Shown here: in pieces, positions 1-7,009 of the stretch
How positions within the stretch are numbered: the stretch's first letter is position 1
How the letters are laid out: the number at the start of each line of letters is the position of its first letter
Source of the DNA: Galbitalea sp. SE-J8
GTDB taxonomy: Bacteria; Actinomycetota; Actinomycetes; Actinomycetales; Microbacteriaceae
Direction: 5' to 3'
NCBI RefSeq assembly: GCF_030345695.1
Contig: NZ_JAUASV010000027.1
Location: 1 to 37,392, forward strand
DNA length: 37,392 nt
The notes under the pieces: generated by a model
What the model saw: the letters and a program-made list of their open reading frames with translations, nothing else
Database searches by the model: none
Told to the model about the DNA's origin: nothing
Program-made: the position numbers and the translations under genes

Positions 1-284
1 GCGGGTGCCGCGGCGGGGGGCGCGGGTGCCGCGGCGGCGGGCTCTGCGGCGGGCTCGGCCACCGCATCCGGGATCTGCGCCTCGCCGCCGATCTGGCTCT
101 CCGGGGCGGGCACCGACTCGGTGGCCTGCTGCCCGTAGTTCTCGAGGATGGGCCACCACGACCGGTCCACGCTCTCCCGGTCGACGAGGTACCGCTCGTA
201 CATCTCGTCGACGAGCCACTCGTTGGCGCCGAACGCGTTCGAGGGACTGTCCTCGGACTGCACTCCGGTCGTGGAGCTTGACAC
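1..284 (-). CDS. kgd: 2-oxoglutarate decarboxylase/dehydrogenase E1-E2 fusion, N-terminus (partial)
   Basis: Reading leftward from a GTG at 284, the protein begins VSSSTTGVQSEDSPSNAFG and continues with ANEWLVDEMYERYLVDRESV, DRSWWPILENY and an Ala/Pro-rich linker (PAAEPAAAAPAPP). The block G-A-N-E-W-L-V-D plus the SWWP motif is the conserved N-terminal E1 helix of the actinobacterial multifunctional Kgd/OdhA protein, and the Ala/Pro linker normally follows it. In the family this enzyme decarboxylates 2-oxoglutarate in the TCA cycle and carries a succinyltransferase domain fused in front of the E1 domain. Only about 94 codons lie here; the rest is off the left edge. GTG was chosen because it precedes the conserved block by about 17 residues and no closer start fits. 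A weak purine stretch (GAGAG) lies about 12 nt upstream. Confidence 0.88.
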   Translation of the reverse strand, partial: MSSSTTGVQSEDSPSNAFGANEWLVDEMYERYLVDRESVDRSWWPILENYGQQATESVPAPESQIGGEAQIPDAVAEPAAEPAAAAPAPPAAAP

Positions 285-358
285 GGCTGATCGCCCACTC
301 TCGTTCTGTCAGGTGTCGTGCGGGTGATGGACGCCCGTCGATGGACGCGCACCCCACG

Positions 359-364
359 ATCTTA
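359..364 (-). promoter_or_regulatory. possible -10 of kgd
   Basis: TAAGAT on the minus strand, about 75 nt upstream of the kgd GTG. No convincing -35 is seen. The leader also contains a 9-bp direct repeat GATGGACGC (326-334 and 340-348). Tentative. Confidence 0.25.
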
Positions 365-431
365 ATCACCTGCACCGCTCCGTGCGCGCACCGGCACCGC
401 CCCGGCCCGGGGGCGGGAGGGCGGCATCCGG

Positions 432-437
432 TAGAGT
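432..437 (+). promoter_or_regulatory. -10 element (TAGAGT) before the mini-ORF at 448
   Basis: TAGAGT ends 10 nt before an ATG at 448. Transcription should begin within a few bases of that ATG, so the transcript would carry almost no leader before the 448-510 mini-ORF. The same TANNNT-short gap-start arrangement recurs across this window. Confidence 0.5.
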
Positions 438-447
438 TCCGGGCACG

Positions 448-510
448 ATGGACGACCCTCCCAGTAGTCGACGCCCCTCCCTCCCCGAACGCGTGCACGA
501 TGCTCGCTGA
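448..510 (+). CDS. 20-aa leader mini-ORF overlapping the start of the CBS-domain gene
   Basis: The ORF encodes MDDPPSSRRPSLPERVHDAR and ends in TGA at 508-510. It begins 10 nt after a -10 hexamer and overlaps the ATG of the downstream gene (500) by 11 nt in another frame. The downstream ATG has no recognisable Shine-Dalgarno sequence, so termination on this ORF followed by re-initiation is a plausible way to translate it. No family resemblance is recognised. It could equally be a chance ORF in the 5' leader; frame conservation in relatives would decide. Confidence 0.35.
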   Translation: MDDPPSSRRPSLPERVHDAR

Positions 511-1828
511 CTGGCTCATGCTCGCGGGCGGTCTGCTGCTCACCGTCGGCACCGGCGTGTTCGTCGCGAGCGAGTTCTCGCTCGTCAACCTCGACCGCGC
601 CGACCTGGAGGCCCGCGAGGAGCGCGGCGAGCGGATGCTGTCCCCGGTCATCGGCGCGCTCAAGCACACCTCGACCCACCTCTCCAGCGCGCAGCTAGGC
701 ATCACCCTCACGACGCTGCTCACGGGCTACCTCATGGAGCCCGCGATCGGCGGCCTGCTCCGGCCGCTCGTGGAGCTCGCCGGCGTGCCCGGCGGAGTCG
801 CCGCCGTCGCCTCGAGCGTCGTCGCGATCGTGATCGCGACGCTGCTCTCGATGATCCTCGGCGAGCTCGCGCCGAAGAACTTCGCACTCGCGGCGCCACT
901 CGGCACGGCGAAGCTCGTGGTGCCGGTGCAGGTCGTGTTCACCGCGATCTTCCGCCCGGCGGTCGCGCTGCTCAACAACACCGCCAACGGCCTGCTGCGC
1001 CTCGTCGGCATCGAGCCGAAGGAGGAGCTATCCGGCGCGCGCACCGCCGAGGAGCTCAGCTCGCTCGTGCGCCGCAGCGCCACGGAGGGGCTGCTCGAGC
1101 GCGACACCGCGACGCTGCTCGCCCGCACGCTGGCGTTCTCCGAGCTCACCGCGCAGGACGTCATGACCCCGCGCCCGCGCGTCGCCGCGATCGACCGGTC
1201 GGACAGCGCGACCGACCTCATCGACCTCGCCCGGCGCACCGGGTTCTCGCGGTTCCCGGTCATCGACCAGCGCCTCGACGACGTCGTCGGCGTCGCGCAC
1301 CTCAAGCAGGCGGTGGCCGTGCCGCGCGAGCGCCGCGCCGACGTGCCGGTCGGTGCCCTCGCATCCGATCCGCTACGGGTGCCCGAGACGATGCCCGTCG
1401 ACGCGCTGCTCGGCGAGCTGCGCGGCGCCGGCTACCAGCTCGCCGTCGTCGTGGACGAGTACGGCGGCACCTCCGGCATCGCGACCCTCGAGGACCTCGT
1501 CGAGGAGCTCGTCGGCGAGGTGAGCGACGAACACGACCGTTCGCGGCCCGACGTGGTGCGCTCGCGCGACTGGCTGACCTTCCCCGGGCTGCTGCGCCCC
1601 GACGAGCTCGCCGACCGCGCGGGCGTGCAGGTGCCCGACGACGGCCCGTACGACACCGTGGCGGGCTGGATGATGAGCGAGCTCGGGCGCATCCCCGCGG
1701 TCGGCGACGTGGTCGGCATCGAGGCGGGGGAGTTCCGGGTCGAGCGGATGGACGGACGGCGGGTGGACCGCATCCGTTTCACGCCCGCGCCATCGGCCGC
1801 TCCCGCGACGCCCGAGGAGAGCCGATGA
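500..1828 (+). CDS. CNNM/CorC (hemolysin-like) DUF21-CBS membrane protein, full length
   Basis: The product has 442 aa. An N-terminal DUF21 membrane domain (residues about 1-190, with the conserved SSAQLGITLTTLLTGY and GELAPKNFALAAP blocks) is followed by a CBS pair (about 205-340, containing DVMTPRPRV and VVVDEYGGTSGIATLEDLVE) and a C-terminal CorC_HlyC transporter-associated domain (about 350-435). Family members are Mg2+/Co2+ efflux or homeostasis proteins of the cytoplasmic membrane. ATG 500 was chosen because it begins the first hydrophobic helix (MLADWLMLAGGLLLTVG); the frame is open farther upstream, but that extension is Arg/Pro-rich, non-conserved in character and runs over kgd. The stop overlaps the next gene by ATGA, so the two CBS genes form a tight pair. 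The ion transported cannot be told from sequence. Confidence 0.9.
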   Translation: MLADWLMLAGGLLLTVGTGVFVASEFSLVNLDRADLEAREERGERMLSPVIGALKHTSTHLSSAQLGITLTTLLTGYLMEPAIGGLLRPLVELAGVPGGVAAVASSVVAIVIATLLSMILGELAPKNFALAAPLGTAKLVVPVQVVFTAIFRPAVALLNNTANGLLRLVGIEPKEELSGARTAEELSSLVRRSATEGLLERDTATLLARTLAFSELTAQDVMTPRPRVAAIDRSDSATDLIDLARRTGFSRFPVIDQRLDDVVGVAHLKQAVAVPRERRADVPVGALASDPLRVPETMPVDALLGELRGAGYQLAVVVDEYGGTSGIATLEDLVEELVGEVSDEHDRSRPDVVRSRDWLTFPGLLRPDELADRAGVQVPDDGPYDTVAGWMMSELGRIPAVGDVVGIEAGEFRVERMDGRRVDRIRFTPAPSAAPATPEESR

Positions 1829-2862
1829 ACGACTGGCTGGGACTCGCCGCGCTCGCGCTGCTGCTCGTCGTCAACGCGTTCTTCGTCGCGGCGGAGTTCG
1901 CCGTCATCTCGGCGCGCCGATCGCAGATCGAGCCGCGCGCCGAGGCCGGGTCGCGCGCCGCGAAGACCGCGCTCGTCGCCATGGAGCACGCCACGCTCAT
2001 GCTCGCGACCACACAGCTCGGCATCACGGTCGCGTCGCTTCTCATCCTCAACGTGAGCGAGCCGGCGCTGCACCACCTCGTCGAGATCCCGCTCATCGCA
2101 CTGCGGGTGAGCGAGCACGCGATCGGCGTCATCGCGTTCGTGGTGTCGCTCGTCGTGGTCTCGTTCCTGCACGTCGTGCTCGGCGAGATGGTGCCGAAGA
2201 ACATCTCGTTCTCGGTGCCCGACCGCGCGGTGCTGCTGCTCGCTCCGCCGCTCGTGTTCTTCGCCCGGGCGTTCCGGCCGATCATCGTCGCGCTCAACGC
2301 CGCCGCGAACGGCGTCGTGCGCCTGTTCGGGCTCGAGCCGAAGAACGAGGCGACGAGCGTGTTCAACCTCGAGGAGGTGCAGACGATCGTCGCCACCTCG
2401 ACGAAGGAGGGCGTGCTGACGGATGCCTCCGGCACCCTGAGCGCGGCGTTCGAGTTCACGTCGAAGAAGGCCCGGGACGTCGCGATCGGTCTCGCCTCGC
2501 TCGTCACGCTGCCCGAGGATGCGACGCCGGCGGACGTCGAGGACGCCGTCGCGCACCGCGGCTTCTCGCGCTACATCCTCGTCGACGACGCGGGCGAGCC
2601 GACGGGCTACGTGCACGTGAAGGACGTCATCGACCTGCGTCCCGACGAGAGCGACGTGCCGGTGCCGCCCAAGCGCATCCGTCAGCTCGTGTCGATCTTC
2701 CGCGACACCGACCTCGAGGACGCCCTCGCCACGATGCGCCGCTCCGGCGCCCACGTCGCCCGGATGTTCGACGAGGAGGGGCGCACCGTCGGCGTGCTGT
2801 TCCTCGAGGACATCATCGAGGAGCTCGTCGGCGAGGTGCAGGACTCGACGCGTCGCCGCTGA
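1825..2862 (+). CDS. CNNM/CorC-like DUF21-CBS membrane protein, short paralogue
   Basis: The product has 345 aa. It carries a DUF21 membrane domain with TTQLGITVASLL and GEMVPKNISFSVP, the same signature blocks as its upstream neighbour, followed by a CBS pair ending in VLFLEDIIEELVGEVQD. Unlike the upstream 442-aa protein it stops directly after the second CBS motif and lacks the CorC_HlyC domain. ATG 1825 overlaps the upstream TGA (ATGA), which implies translational coupling and probably a stoichiometric partnership. Adjacent long/short pairs of this family are common in actinobacteria; a heteromeric transporter is an inference. The domain assignment is confident, the substrate unknown. Confidence 0.9.
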   Translation: MNDWLGLAALALLLVVNAFFVAAEFAVISARRSQIEPRAEAGSRAAKTALVAMEHATLMLATTQLGITVASLLILNVSEPALHHLVEIPLIALRVSEHAIGVIAFVVSLVVVSFLHVVLGEMVPKNISFSVPDRAVLLLAPPLVFFARAFRPIIVALNAAANGVVRLFGLEPKNEATSVFNLEEVQTIVATSTKEGVLTDASGTLSAAFEFTSKKARDVAIGLASLVTLPEDATPADVEDAVAHRGFSRYILVDDAGEPTGYVHVKDVIDLRPDESDVPVPPKRIRQLVSIFRDTDLEDALATMRRSGAHVARMFDEEGRTVGVLFLEDIIEELVGEVQDSTRRR

Positions 2863-2902
2863 CCGTGCGCCGACGAGGGGGTGGCTGCGCGTCGGAGCCC
2901 GC

Positions 2903-2908
2903 TACGGT
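2903..2908 (+). promoter_or_regulatory. leaderless-type -10 (TACGGT) of nnrD
   Basis: TACGGT with a 6-nt gap to the ATG at 2915, the spacing expected if transcription starts at the A of the start codon. There is no Shine-Dalgarno sequence between them. Confidence 0.6.
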
Positions 2909-2914
2909 GGCGGA

Positions 2915-3796
2915 ATGAGCGACCCCCGCGCCTTCACCGCTGCGGATGCGGCGGCCCGCATCGCCGTGCCGACCGCGATGGACGACAAATACTCCCGCGG
3001 CGTGCTCGGCGTCATCACCGGCTCGGAGCGCTACCCGGGCGCCGCCGTGCTCGGGGTCGACGCCGCCCTGCACACCGGCGTCGGGATGGTGCGCTACCTC
3101 GGCCCGTCGCGGGCGTCGCAGCTCGTGCTCGGGCGTCGTCCCGAGGCCGTCACCGCGGACGGGCGCGTGCAGGCCTGGCTGATCGGCTCGGGAACGGATG
3201 CGGCCGAGCAGGAGCCCGCGACGCTCGCCGCGGCCGACAAGGCCCTCGGCCAGGGCGTTCCGCTCGTGCTCGACGGGGGAGCGCTCGAGCGCGCGCGGGA
3301 GGCGTCGTCGCCCGCGATCATCACGCCGCACCACGGCGAGCTCGCGCGGCTGCTCGGCGTCGGCCGGGCCGACGTGACCGCGGACCCGGGCGCCGCGGCC
3401 ACCCGGGTTGCCCGTGAGCTCGGCGTCGTCGTGCTGCTCAAGGGCGCCGAGACGCACATCGTGGGCGGCGGCGCGCACCTCACCGTGACGGGGGCGCCCG
3501 CGTGGCTCGGCACGGCCGGAGCCGGCGACGCCCTCGCGGGCATCGTCGGCGCCCTCGTCGCGACGCACGCGGATGCCGTGGCCGGCTCCCGCGGTCCGGA
3601 TGCCGGCTCCCGGGCCCCGGATGCCGTGGCCGGCGGCCCGGAGCTGCTCGCGGAGCTCGGCGCGGCATCCGTCGTCATCCACTCGCTCGCGGCGACCCGT
3701 GCGTCCGGCGGCGGTCCGTTCACGATCACGAGCCTCATCGAGGCGATCCCGGCGACGATCGCGGAGCTCCTCGCTCCTCCTCGATCCGCTGGTTGA
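2915..3796 (+). CDS. nnrD: ADP-dependent NAD(P)H-hydrate dehydratase
   Basis: The product has 293 aa. It is a ribokinase-fold (YjeF C-terminal/carbohydrate-kinase-like) enzyme that dehydrates damaged NAD(P)H hydrates back to NAD(P)H at the expense of ADP. Readable motifs are GVITGSERYPGAAVL (31-45), LIGSGTDA (89-96), LDGGAL (119-124), TPHHGE (137-142), LLKGAETHI (174-182) and the nucleotide/catalytic loop GTAGAGDALAGI (199-210, catalytic Asp205). No epimerase (NnrE) domain is fused. Residues about 219-241 are a low-complexity insert built from a 21-bp tandem duplication (3582-3623). The start is leaderless-type. The stop codon (3794-3796) lies within the first arm of the downstream REP-like repeat, so the last residues R-S-A-G are repeat-derived or at the repeat border. 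Confidence 0.9.
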   Translation: MSDPRAFTAADAAARIAVPTAMDDKYSRGVLGVITGSERYPGAAVLGVDAALHTGVGMVRYLGPSRASQLVLGRRPEAVTADGRVQAWLIGSGTDAAEQEPATLAAADKALGQGVPLVLDGGALERAREASSPAIITPHHGELARLLGVGRADVTADPGAAATRVARELGVVVLLKGAETHIVGGGAHLTVTGAPAWLGTAGAGDALAGIVGALVATHADAVAGSRGPDAGSRAPDAVAGGPELLAELGAASVVIHSLAATRASGGGPFTITSLIEAIPATIAELLAPPRSAG

Positions 3797-4312
3797 GGAG
3801 CGCCGCCCCGCTGGTTGAGGAGCGCCGTGAGCGGAGCGAGCGTCGCGTCTCGAAACCAGCCGTATGCGGAGGGAGCTGTGGTGGTGGTCTCGAGACGCCG
3901 GCTCGCTGCGCTCGCGGGCTCCTCGACCGGCGGGCGAGTTCGCGGGTTCCTCGACCGGCGGTGTGGGGCTGTTCGTTCCGCTGGTTGAGGAGCGCCGTGA
4001 GCGGAGCGAGCGTCGCGTCTCGAAACCAGCCGTATGCGGAGGGAGCTGTGGTGGTGGTCTCGAGACGCCGGCTCGCTGCGCTCGCGGGCTCCTCGACCAG
4101 CGGGGTGGGGGGCTGCTTGCTCCGCTGGTTGAGGAGCGCCGTGAGCGGAGCGAGCGTCGCGTCTCGAAACCCGCCCGTATGCGGAGGCGGGGTGTGGTGG
4201 TCTCGAGACGCCGGCTCGCTGCGCTCGCGGGCTCCTCGACCAGCGGGCCAGTTCGCGGGCTCCTCGACCGGCGGGCCAGCGGGGTGGCTCGCGGGCTCCT
4301 CGACCGGCGGGC
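3788..4312. repeat. array of inverted REP-like repeats between convergent genes
   Basis: There are three full units of about 120 bp (about 3808-3932, 3978-4104, 4123-4246). Each has a left arm CTGGTTGAGGAGCGCC...GTCTCGAAACC, a short GTATGCGG-containing spacer and a right arm TCTCGAGACGCC...GGCTCCTCGACCAGCG, which is the imperfect reverse complement of the left arm, so each unit can fold into a hairpin of about 45 bp. The first two units are identical over 3808-3928 and 3978-4098. Partial units are also present: a left arm at 3788-3806 and right-arm pieces near 3945, 4258 and 4295. The array fills the 532-bp gap between nnrD and the ABC ATPase gene, which converge on it, and contains no credible gene. 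It may serve as bidirectional terminator, and its form is that of a REP/BIME-like element. Confidence 0.85.
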
Positions 4313-4328
4313 CAGCGGGGTGCCGCGG

Positions 4329-5060
4329 TCAGCCCGTGAACCGGGCGAGGAACGCCCGTGCGCGCGGCGTGCGCGGCGCCGAGAGCACCTCCGCGGCCGG
4401 ACCCTGCTCGCCGATGACGCCGTCGTCGAGGAAGACCACACGGTGGGCGACGTCGCGCGCGAACGCCATCTCGTGCGTCGCCATCAGGATCGTGGTGCCG
4501 TCGGCCGCGAGGCCCCGCACGAGCTCGAGCACCTCGCCGACGAGCTCCGGGTCGAGCGCGCTCGTGATCTCGTCGAGCAGCAGCAGCGCGGGCTCCGAGG
4601 CGAGCGCCCGCGCGATCGCGACGCGCTGCTGCTGGCCGCCGGAGAGCCGGTCGGGGTAGGAGCGCGCGCGGTCGGCGAGGCCGATCCGGTCGAGCAGCCC
4701 GAGCGCGCGGTCGGCGGCCTCGGCCCTCGGCACGCCGTGCACGACGCGCGGCGCGAGCGCGATGTTCTCGAGCACGCTCAGGTGCGGGAACAGGTTGAAC
4801 TGCTGGAACACGACGCCGATGCGGGAGCGCACGGCGTCCGCATCCGTCCTCGGATCGCTGATGTCGTCCGCGCCGAGCAGGATGCGGCCGTCGGCGATCG
4901 GCTGCAGCAGCGTGATGGCGCGCAGCAGCGTCGACTTGCCCGATCCGCTCGCGCCGATGAGCGCGACGACCTCGTGCGGCTGCACCTCGAGGTCGATGCC
5001 GCGCAGCACCTCGTGCTCGCCGAACGCGACGCGCACGCCCTCGAGCCGCAGCACGCTCAC
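4329..5060 (-). CDS. polar amino-acid ABC importer, ATP-binding protein (GlnQ-like)
   Basis: The product has 243 aa, a typical length for the GlnQ/HisP class. Walker A GASGSGKST (36-44), Q-loop region FQQFNLFPHLSVLENI (85-100), signature LSGGQQQRVAIARAL (139-153), Walker B LLLLDEITSALD (159-170) and the H-loop in LMATHEM are all intact. FQQFNLFPH is characteristic of amino-acid importers. GTG 5060 overlaps the permease stop by 4 nt (GTGA), making it the last gene of the substrate-binding protein/permease/ATPase cluster. It ends 17 nt before the REP-like array. The specific amino acid is not determined. Confidence 0.92.
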   Translation of the reverse strand: MSVLRLEGVRVAFGEHEVLRGIDLEVQPHEVVALIGASGSGKSTLLRAITLLQPIADGRILLGADDISDPRTDADAVRSRIGVVFQQFNLFPHLSVLENIALAPRVVHGVPRAEAADRALGLLDRIGLADRARSYPDRLSGGQQQRVAIARALASEPALLLLDEITSALDPELVGEVLELVRGLAADGTTILMATHEMAFARDVAHRVVFLDDGVIGEQGPAAEVLSAPRTPRARAFLARFTG

Positions 5061-5917
5061 AGCACCGCTCCGATCTGCTCGCGCCGGCGAGCCCGCGCCG
5101 ACAGCCAGTCGGTGAGCCGGATGAGCGGCAGCGCGAGCACGACGAACACGAGCCCGGCGACGACGTAGGGCGTGAAGTTCGCGGCCGTGCTCGTCTCGAT
5201 CTGGGCGCGGCGCACCGCGTCGACGGCCCCCAGCACGGAGATGAGTCCGACGTCCTTCTGCATCGACACCAGGTCGTTCATGAGCGCGGGGGTCACCTTG
5301 CGCAGCGCCTGCGGCAGCACGATGAGGCGCATCGATTGGCCGTGCGAGAGCCCGAGCGAACGCGCCGCGAGCACCTGCGACGGGTGCACGGCCTCGATGC
5401 CCGCGCGCCACACCTCCGACACGTAGGCCGAGTACGTGAGCGTCAGGGCCAGCGTGCCGAGCAGTTCGGCGGGGATTCGCCCGTCGGTGAGCCGCAGTCC
5501 CGGGATGCCGAACCCGACGAGGTAGAGCACGACGATGAGCGGCAGGCCGCGGAACAGGTCCGCGTAGCCGATCGCGAGCGCGCGCAGCGGGAAGAACACG
5601 GGCCCGCGCAGCGTGCGCAGCGTCGCGAGCAGCAGCGAGAAGACCGCGACGGCGACGATCGAGTAGCCGAGCACGCGCAGGTTCACGACGAAGCCCTCGA
5701 GCACGCGCGGCAGTGCCGCGACGAGGGTCGGCCCGTCGAAGAAGCTCTGCCGCACCCGCGGCCAGCCCGGCGCGTTCGTCACGAGCAGCCATGCCGCGAC
5801 CGCCACGACGATCGTCGAGACGACCGACACGAGCACCGAGCGCCGGCTCTGCCGTCGACGGAACGCCCGGCGGCCGAGCTCGAGGGAGCTCGGCCGCCGG
5901 GCGTTCGATTCGGTCAC
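5057..5917 (-). CDS. polar amino-acid ABC importer, permease (HisM/GlnP family)
   Basis: The product has 286 aa. A basic cytoplasmic N-terminus (to about 28) is followed by a membrane segment, a short extracytoplasmic stretch and the BPD_transp_1 domain. The domain includes the amino-acid family block VLEGFVVNLRVLGYS, the FRGLPLIVVLYL segment and the ATPase-contacting EAA loop EAVHPSQVLAARSLGLSHGQ. Start GTG 5917 begins VTESNARR and is preceded, 8 nt away, by TAGCGT, which suggests an internal leaderless promoter inside the operon. It works with the lipoprotein encoded upstream (48-nt gap) and the overlapping ATPase. Confidence 0.9.
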   Translation of the reverse strand: MTESNARRPSSLELGRRAFRRRQSRRSVLVSVVSTIVVAVAAWLLVTNAPGWPRVRQSFFDGPTLVAALPRVLEGFVVNLRVLGYSIVAVAVFSLLLATLRTLRGPVFFPLRALAIGYADLFRGLPLIVVLYLVGFGIPGLRLTDGRIPAELLGTLALTLTYSAYVSEVWRAGIEAVHPSQVLAARSLGLSHGQSMRLIVLPQALRKVTPALMNDLVSMQKDVGLISVLGAVDAVRRAQIETSTAANFTPYVVAGLVFVVLALPLIRLTDWLSARARRREQIGAVL

Positions 5918-5925
5918 GGATGTCG

Positions 5926-5931
5926 ACGCTA
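5926..5931 (-). promoter_or_regulatory. leaderless-type -10 (TAGCGT) of the permease gene
   Basis: TAGCGT on the minus strand with an 8-nt gap to GTG 5917. It lies in the 48-nt gap after the binding-protein gene, so permease and ATPase may be expressed separately from the lipoprotein. Confidence 0.5.
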
Positions 5932-5965
5932 GTCGAGCACGGAGCGCGCGGACGGCGGGCGCACA

Positions 5966-6874
5966 CTACTGCAGCACGGGCGCGCCGGCATCCGCTCCGA
6001 GCCACTGGTCGGCGATCGCGTCGAGCGTGCCGTCGGCGCGCAGCGAGTCGACCGCGGCCGTGACGGATGCGGTGAGCGGGCTGTCCTTGTCGAGCACGAA
6101 GCCCCATTCGTCGCTGACGCCGTCGGCGGCCGGCAGCTGACCGACGAGCTTGCCGCCGTCGAGCTCGACCCCGGTGAGGTAGAACGCGGTGGGCAGGTCG
6201 ACGACGATCGCGTCGACCGTGCCGTTCTTGAGGGCGAGCACCGCGTCGTCGTTGTCGTTGAACACCTGCGGCTGCTGGTCGGGGGCGATGACGCTCTCGA
6301 TGGCGGTGAGGCTCGTCGTGCCGGTCGCCGCGCCGAGCAGCACGCCCTTGAGGTCGGCGATCGACGTGGCGTCGGCGGCCTTCGTGCCCTCGACGGTGAC
6401 GACGGCCTGCGGCGTCGCGTAGTACGGGCTCGAGAAGTCGACGTTCTTCTTGCGGTCGTCGGTGATCGTGAACTGCTGCAGGTTGATGTCGAACGACTTG
6501 GGTCCGGGCGCGATCGCCTCCTCGAATCCGGTGCGCACCCACTCGACGTCGCCCTTGCCGAAGCCGAGGCGGTCGGCGACGGCGTAGGCGACCGCGGCCT
6601 CGAAGCCGTCGCCCGTCGTCGGGTCGTCGTCGATGACGTAGGGGAAGTAGGCCGGATCGCCGGTCGCGATCGTGAGCTTGCCGGGCGTCACGTAGTCGTC
6701 CGCGCTCGGGGTGGTCGCCGCATCCGAGGCGCTCGACGTGGAGCCCGGCGCCGCGTCGTCCGCGGGGGCGCACGCCGCGAGCGACGTGAGCGCGGCGAGG
6801 GCGGCGACCGTCGCGATCGAGCGCGCTACGCGGGAACGGATGCCGCGGCTGCGGACCGTGCCGGTTCGGGACAT
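5966..6874 (-). CDS. amino-acid ABC importer, substrate-binding lipoprotein
   Basis: The product has 302 aa. A basic N-terminus is followed by a hydrophobic segment (about 20-34) and the lipobox S-L-A-A-C with Cys35 as lipidation site. A Ser/Ala/Asp-rich linker then leads to a family 3 solute-binding domain (SBP_bac_3) starting KLTIATGDPAYFPY. Blocks GFEAAVAYAVADRLG, SFDINLQQFTITDDRKKNVDFS and LGAATGTTSL are typical of polar amino-acid receptors. ATG 6874 was chosen because AGGAGGT lies 6 nt upstream and the signal peptide begins there; the longer upstream reading is not supported. It is the first gene of the importer cluster. The unusual insert PSADDYVTPG before the fold is only a linker. 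Confidence 0.92.
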   Translation of the reverse strand: MSRTGTVRSRGIRSRVARSIATVAALAALTSLAACAPADDAAPGSTSSASDAATTPSADDYVTPGKLTIATGDPAYFPYVIDDDPTTGDGFEAAVAYAVADRLGFGKGDVEWVRTGFEEAIAPGPKSFDINLQQFTITDDRKKNVDFSSPYYATPQAVVTVEGTKAADATSIADLKGVLLGAATGTTSLTAIESVIAPDQQPQVFNDNDDAVLALKNGTVDAIVVDLPTAFYLTGVELDGGKLVGQLPAADGVSDEWGFVLDKDSPLTASVTAAVDSLRADGTLDAIADQWLGADAGAPVLQ

Positions 6875-6976
6875 GGCGGGACCTCCTGGGTGCTGTGGTC
6901 GACCATCCTTCCGGACCGCGCGTCTCGGCGGCGTGACATTGCGTCGCGTGACGCGCTGAAGCATCCGCAGTTCCTC

Positions 6977-6982
6977 TACGCT
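6977..6982 (+). promoter_or_regulatory. -10 element (TACGCT) upstream of the GT87 gene
   Basis: TACGCT lies 6 nt before a GTG at 6989 that opens a six-codon ORF. The same transcript would carry GAGGGGG (6991-6997) as Shine-Dalgarno for GTG 7006. Confidence 0.5.
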
Positions 6983-6988
6983 TGTCGG

Positions 6989-7009
6989 GTGAGGGGGCTT
7001 GTCGGGTGA
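6989..7009 (+). CDS. six-codon leaderless mini-ORF overlapping the GT87 start
   Basis: The ORF encodes VRGLVG followed by TGA (7007-7009). Its GTG is 6 nt after TACGCT, and its stop overlaps the next GTG (7006) by GTGA. It could serve only to deliver ribosomes to the glycosyltransferase start. It could also be accidental, because that start has its own purine-rich Shine-Dalgarno sequence. Confidence 0.25.
   Translation: MRGLVG

Noticed and set aside
5-499. N-terminal extension of the first CBS-domain protein back to position 5
   Set aside because: The extension is Arg/Pro-rich, overlaps kgd on the other strand and lacks the family pattern. The membrane domain starts at 500.
3788-4312. CRISPR array
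   Set aside because: Repeats are about 120 bp with internal inverted arms and are separated by short non-unique sequence. There are no 25-40 bp repeats with unique spacers and no cas genes.
4329-6773. An 814-codon open frame suggesting a binding-protein/ATPase fusion
   Set aside because: The first part is an Arg-rich out-of-frame reading of the binding-protein and permease genes. The ATPase has its own GTG at 5060, and the other two genes are intact in their own frames.
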